Positions 59,737 through 64,000 of a stretch of DNA of 64,000 bases are shown one piece after another. Position numbers and translations under genes: made by a program. This DNA comes from Ferruginibacter sp. (lineage in GTDB: Bacteria; Bacteroidota; Bacteroidia; Chitinophagales; Chitinophagaceae): the NCBI GenBank assembly GCA_025359625.1, contig JANYFT010000365.1, forward strand, positions 23,042 to 87,041, in the 5' to 3' direction. Under the pieces are notes generated by a model. That model was not told the DNA's origin. It saw only the letters and a list, made by a program, of their open reading frames with translations, and did no database searches. How positions within the stretch are numbered: position 1 is the first letter of the stretch; each line of letters starts with the position of its first letter.

Positions 59737-60586
59737 CTATAACTTATCAATTTCTGTTTCAGACAGTCCTGTAGCTTTAATAATTATTTCTGTCGAAACA
59801 CCATTTTCTTTGAGTGTTTTAGCAACTTCCATTTTACCTTCTATTTTGCCCTCCATTTTACCTTCGTCGTAAGCTGTGTCAATAACACCTTTCAAATCTC
59901 TGTAAATTTTTAAACTGTTTTCGTAACTATCCAATTCTGCTTGCCCAAATTTAGCCAGTTCGGCCTTTTCAAAAGCCTGGGTAAAAACTTTATCTTTAAA
60001 AATTGTTGGAATGGTTTCAAAATCTTCCAAATGTTTAATAAAGTACAACCATTTGTCCAAACGGGTTATCAGCTCATCTTCCTGTTGTTTAAAATTCGGC
60101 ATTTCAAGATAAATATAAGTGAGCTTTATCGTAGAAAGTTTTGCCATGTTGATTTTTCAATTCAATGGTATGGACAACTTCATTTTTTTCGGGTTCATTT
60201 TCATAATCATCAAATGTAAAGTCCAAAATACCTACACAATAAACGGCTTTTAAATGATAGTTCCATAAGCCTTTTGCAGCTTGTTCCCTTATTGGAAAAG
60301 TAGAATAATAAATAGTCCTTTCTTTAAAATAATTTTGCCTCGCTTTTTGTAGTGCTACAATAAATTTCTCACCATTTTCATTTTCACAATAAATGTCATA
60401 AATGGCTTTTCTATCAGTCTCCGTCTGTCCAAGTTGCTCCAAATTTTTAAAAGACAGATTTGTTATTTTATTTTGTTGAGGCAATTAGGCATTCAAAAAA
60501 TCAAGCAACAGCGGTTTGCTTGCTTCTTCTCCGAAGATCTTTTTAAATCCGAAGTCTGTAAATGGGTTGATATATTTTGCCCTCAT
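59737..60586 (-). pseudogene. Rpn/PD-(D/E)XK nuclease family putative transposase, disrupted by one stop and one frameshift
   Basis: MRAKYINPFTDFGFKKIFGEEASKPLLLDFLNA*LPQQNKITNLSFKNLEQLG...IELKNQHGKTFYDK / LTYIYLEMPNFKQQEDELITRLDKWLYFIKHLEDF...YDEGKMEGKIEGKMEVAKTLKENG. Confidence 0.87.
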
Positions 60587-60780
60587 CTTATTTTGTAAAA
60601 GTTAATCAATTTACGTATATCCTGCTTATTTGCACTGGCGGTTTTTCAAAGGGGTACAGTTCAAACACGATATCTCTAAGCTGCATCTGGCTTTATCATT
60701 GTATAAAGCTGATATTCGGTTTTAATAAGCCTGCGCAATCATGTTATGACTTGCAGGAAAGACATCCACTATTTAAAGCC

Positions 60781-61383
60781 TTACAAAACAATCGTCCTAA
60801 ACGTCAAATTTATTCTTGGTTTGCTGATCTTTGTAGTCTTTGGCAAACTGTGTAACCAGTTAGTTTGCGTGGCGCCTTTCATTATCAGCAAACTGCCATT
60901 TTGCAATACAATTGAAACGGTTTGTTTGGTTTGCTTGTGTTTTAATGAAAATTTTCTTTCTGCCCCAAAACTCAAGGAAGCAATGGTAGTGTTAGGTCCT
61001 AGTGATTTTTCATCATCACTGTGCCAAGCCATTCCTTCGCTGCCATCATGGTACAAATTCAGCAGGCAACTATTAAATGTTGTTCCCGCCATTTCTTCAA
61101 CCAATGCCTTTAGCAGTAGCAGTTCTTTTGTAAATGGCAATGCCTGTTTAGTAGTGTTGGAATAGGTGTAGGTGTAATCCCTGTCGCCATACCAGGCTGC
61201 CTTGCGTTTGGTAATTATGTGCTTTCCAAAAATTACGGCTTCATCATTTTTCCAGGCAATGGTATGCAATAAAGTATCCAGGTAAAAGGCGGTTTGCGGA
61301 TGCGGTATCACCTTTCCGTAATAATGTATTATACCATCGTTTGGCAAAAGGTTGGTGATTGGTTCTGCATTAAATAAGTCCAT
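60781..61383 (-). CDS. alkB: AlkB-like 2OG-Fe(II) alkylated-DNA dioxygenase
   Basis: FNSCLLNLYHDGSEGMAWHSDDEKSLGPNTTIASLSFGAERKFSLKHK; LPKTTKISKPRINLTFRTIVL. Confidence 0.92.
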   Translation of the reverse strand: MDLFNAEPITNLLPNDGIIHYYGKVIPHPQTAFYLDTLLHTIAWKNDEAVIFGKHIITKRKAAWYGDRDYTYTYSNTTKQALPFTKELLLLKALVEEMAGTTFNSCLLNLYHDGSEGMAWHSDDEKSLGPNTTIASLSFGAERKFSLKHKQTKQTVSIVLQNGSLLIMKGATQTNWLHSLPKTTKISKPRINLTFRTIVL

Positions 61384-61615
61384 GTTTCCATTTTTGATAA
61401 CTGCTTTTCATGCAATGTCCGCAAGGCCGGAAACCATTTTCAATAGCTTCTGTTTCGGTTGCAAAAAATACCCGGTTAATTCTTTTTAAACGCTTGCCGG
61501 ATTTGCATTGCAGCAGCCCGTAAATTTTCAAATTCATGTTGCCTCCAAAGCAAATTGCCTGTTGTTTAATTTGTCTTCTTACATCAACGTTGCTGATGGT
61601 GCTGTGCTGTATCAT
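61370..61615 (-). CDS. Stand-alone Ada-type metal-binding (methylphosphotriester) domain protein
   Basis: NLKIYGLLQCKSGKRLKRINRVFFATETEAIENGFRPCGHCMKSSYQKWK (C...CGHC cysteine pattern). Confidence 0.82.
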   Translation of the reverse strand: MIQHSTISNVDVRRQIKQQAICFGGNMNLKIYGLLQCKSGKRLKRINRVFFATETEAIENGFRPCGHCMKSSYQKWKHGLI

Positions 61616-61619
61616 GTTG

Positions 61620-62333
61620 CTAACTCAATGCATCGTGAAAAATAATTCCCAGCGTATGCCTTTCGCCACTTTGTAATTCGCTTACCCCGTGTTTCATATT
61701 CACCCGATAATAACCCTTGCTTCCTTTTACCGGTCGAAAATTGGTAGTGAAAATAAGCATATCCCCTTTCTTTGGCTGCAATACAATGGCTTTTGATTGT
61801 GCCCTTGGTGTTTGTTGCGTCAATACAAATTCGCCACCGGTAAAGTCTTTGACGGGTTCGTTTAAAAACAGCACTGTTTGAAGCGGAAAGAATATATCTC
61901 CATATAAATCCTGGTGCAAAGTATTGTGTCCGCCTATGCCATATTTCAAAATTAATACCGTTGGTTTCAGTTGATTATTGTGCCGGCAAAGCATTTGTAA
62001 TTCCCCAAAACTATCCGGAAATCCTGTATCAATATTTAGCAGCTTCATCCAATTGTTGGCAATGGGGGCAAGCGCTGGATAAATATTTTCCCGGATGGTT
62101 TGAATTAAATCCGGCAACGGATAATTAAAATATTTGTATTCGCCCAAACCAAAACGGTAGCGTTCCATTACCACCGTTTTTCTGTAATTTCCCGGATTGT
62201 CGTACTCCTTTATCAGGTCTTCACATTGTTCATTTGACAATAATCCGGGTACGATAACAAACCCTTTTTCGTTCATTGATTCCGTTAGCGCTTCCCGGTT
62301 AATTCTTGCTATTTTTTCTTTTATATTTTGCAT
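61620..62333 (-). CDS. 2OG-Fe(II) oxygenase (Oxygenase-NA / DUF2086-like)
   Basis: HNTLHQDLYGDIFFPLQTVLFLNEPVKDFTGGEFVLTQQ; YYRVNMKHGVSELQSGERHTLGIIFHDA. Confidence 0.85.
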   Translation of the reverse strand: MQNIKEKIARINREALTESMNEKGFVIVPGLLSNEQCEDLIKEYDNPGNYRKTVVMERYRFGLGEYKYFNYPLPDLIQTIRENIYPALAPIANNWMKLLNIDTGFPDSFGELQMLCRHNNQLKPTVLILKYGIGGHNTLHQDLYGDIFFPLQTVLFLNEPVKDFTGGEFVLTQQTPRAQSKAIVLQPKKGDMLIFTTNFRPVKGSKGYYRVNMKHGVSELQSGERHTLGIIFHDALS

Positions 62334-62343
62334 TTAATTTAAT

Positions 62344-63192
62344 TTAGTTGGAGGCATAAACTTTTGCAGCTTCCCAGCCAATGATGGCGGTTTTTCTTGT
62401 TGCTCCCCACATATAACCACCAAAGGTTCCGGTTGATTGTATTACCCGGTGACAGGGAATTAAAAAAGCAACCGGATTGCTCCCAATAGCGGTGCCTACT
62501 GCTCTTGAAGCATTGGGGTTATTAATTTGCCCGGCAATGGTTCCATAAGTAGCCAATTGCCCCATCGGGATTTTCAATAATATTTCCCAAACTTTTAATT
62601 GAAAATCTGTTCCTTTTAAATGAAGTTTCACTTGCTGCAATTTTTGCCAGTCTTGCGTAAAAATAAACAGCGCATTTTGCTGAATAATATCCAGCTTCTG
62701 TTTAAATATCGCATTAGGAAAATGAGTTTGCAATATTTCAAAAGCTTGCCTTTCTTCTTCAAAAAAAGCCAGGTGGCAAATGCCTTTATTGGTAGAGGCC
62801 ACCATAATATTGCCAAACGGACTTTCGGCAAAACTGTAATTGATGAACAAATTTTTGCCACCGTTTTTATATTCGGCTGGCGTCATTCCTTCTATGTTGA
62901 TGAACAGGTCGTGCAGGCGGCTGGTGCCGGAAAGGCCTGTATCGAAGGCTGCATCAAACAAAGTGGCCTGTTTGTCTTGCAGTAGTTGTTTGGCATGTTC
63001 AACACTAATGTATTGCAAAAATTTTTTTGGACTAACACCTGCCCAGTCAGTAAAAAGCCGCTGAAAATGAAAGGGGCTTAAATGTACTTTTTCTGCAACC
63101 ACATCTAAGTTGGGTTGTTCTTTGAAATTTTGTTTTATGTAATCTATTGCTTCTGCAATGCGGTTATAATTAATTGATTCCTGCTCGTTCAT
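62344..63192 (-). CDS. AraC-type HTH plus methylated-DNA-[protein]-cysteine S-methyltransferase (Ada-like, without N-terminal metal domain)
   Basis: HTH PFHFQRLFTDWAGVSPKKFLQY; MGMT ATYGTIAGQINNPNASRAVGTAIGSNPVAFLIPCHRVIQSTGTFGGYMWG. Confidence 0.93.
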   Translation of the reverse strand: MNEQESINYNRIAEAIDYIKQNFKEQPNLDVVAEKVHLSPFHFQRLFTDWAGVSPKKFLQYISVEHAKQLLQDKQATLFDAAFDTGLSGTSRLHDLFINIEGMTPAEYKNGGKNLFINYSFAESPFGNIMVASTNKGICHLAFFEEERQAFEILQTHFPNAIFKQKLDIIQQNALFIFTQDWQKLQQVKLHLKGTDFQLKVWEILLKIPMGQLATYGTIAGQINNPNASRAVGTAIGSNPVAFLIPCHRVIQSTGTFGGYMWGATRKTAIIGWEAAKVYASN

Positions 63193-63388
63193 GTTCCTTA
63201 ATTTTATGACACAAAAGTAAAGCCTATTTTACTGTGATAAAATCCGATACTTGCTACATTAAAAAAGGAGTTATAGAACTTCTGGAGAGATGAACAAATG
63301 CCAATGTTTGAAAAGTAGTATTACTGATATTAACTTCTATACATTTTAGAATTATATGAATGTTTGGAATTCTTATTCGGCTTATATA

Positions 63389-64000
63389 TCATAACCATCC
63401 AAATCTTTCTACCAATTTTTCTTTTTTATTTCTTGCCACGGGTATATTTTCATCATTGCTCATGATGAGGTAATTGCCTTCGCCTCGTACATATTTTTTT
63501 ATATGATCAAGGTTTACGAGATATTGACGGTGCACCCTTAAAAAATTTCTTTCTTCCAGTACTTCCTGTATATCTCCCAGCGTTTTACTCACCAGGTATT
63601 GCTGTCCCCCAGCCACGTGAAAACGGGTATAGTTATTATCTGCTTCGCAATACAGCACACTTTTTATTTCGGTAAATGTTACACCATTCTGGTAAGGTAG
63701 GGCTATTTTATCGGGATGGAATTTTTCTCCGCCTTGCAATTGCTGCTTCATTAACTGCAATTGATGCGGATCTGGCTTTTGCTGCATCGCCTTTTCCACA
63801 GCCAGTTTTAGGTCTTTGCCATCGATGGGTTTTAATAGATAATCCAGTGCATTAAAGCGAAAAGCTTTTACAGCAAACTGATCGTATGCAGTTACAAACA
63901 CCAGGCTAAAATTAATGTGGCCGATCTTTTCCAATAACTGAAACCCGTTCATCACCGGCATTTCAATGTCTAAAAAAACAATGTCAGGTTGCAATTCTTT
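63389..64000 (-). CDS. LytTR-family response regulator, truncated by window edge
   Basis: PDIVFLDIEMPVMNGFQLLE; LytTR region VLYCEADNNYTRFHVAGGQQYLVSKTLGDIQEVLEERNFLRVHRQYLVNLDHI; frame open to 64000. Confidence 0.9.
   Translation of the reverse strand, partial: KELQPDIVFLDIEMPVMNGFQLLEKIGHINFSLVFVTAYDQFAVKAFRFNALDYLLKPIDGKDLKLAVEKAMQQKPDPHQLQLMKQQLQGGEKFHPDKIALPYQNGVTFTEIKSVLYCEADNNYTRFHVAGGQQYLVSKTLGDIQEVLEERNFLRVHRQYLVNLDHIKKYVRGEGNYLIMSNDENIPVARNKKEKLVERFGWL

Overview
The window is about 64 kb of AT-rich chromosome from a Bacteroidota bacterium, probably Chitinophagaceae-like. Support for this assignment: a gliding-motility/T9SS C-terminal domain, DUF3857 proteins, futalosine-pathway genes and TAnnTTTG-type promoters. 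Most of it is ordinary housekeeping sequence: partial pheA, lipB, glk, def, ruvX, ubiA-type prenyltransferase, trmH-type methyltransferase, mutS, glmM, accC/accB, efp, mdh, fabD, folE, mqnB/mqnD and photolyase. Regulatory genes include two sigma factors, three NarL-type regulators, one histidine kinase and one edge-truncated LytTR regulator. Accessory content includes a uronate-catabolism segment with a truncated rhamnosidase, an alkylation-repair cluster with a stand-alone Ada metal-binding domain, and degraded genes (VapC-like PIN toxin, Rpn/PD-(D/E)XK nuclease, alpha/beta-hydrolase tail, GH78). Short intergenic repeats contribute the ends of some coding sequences. The most interesting candidates are: an SdpA/DUF5819-like plus HTTM (SdpB-like) overlapping gene pair at 24398-25974; a sigma factor next to a membrane-anchored trypsin-like protease with an anti-sigma-like N-terminus (1465-3227); the alkylation-repair cluster (60781-63192); and a possibly structured, unexplained intergenic element (51434-51528). 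No tRNA, rRNA or CRISPR array was recognised. All family assignments come from reading motifs by eye; no database search was run.
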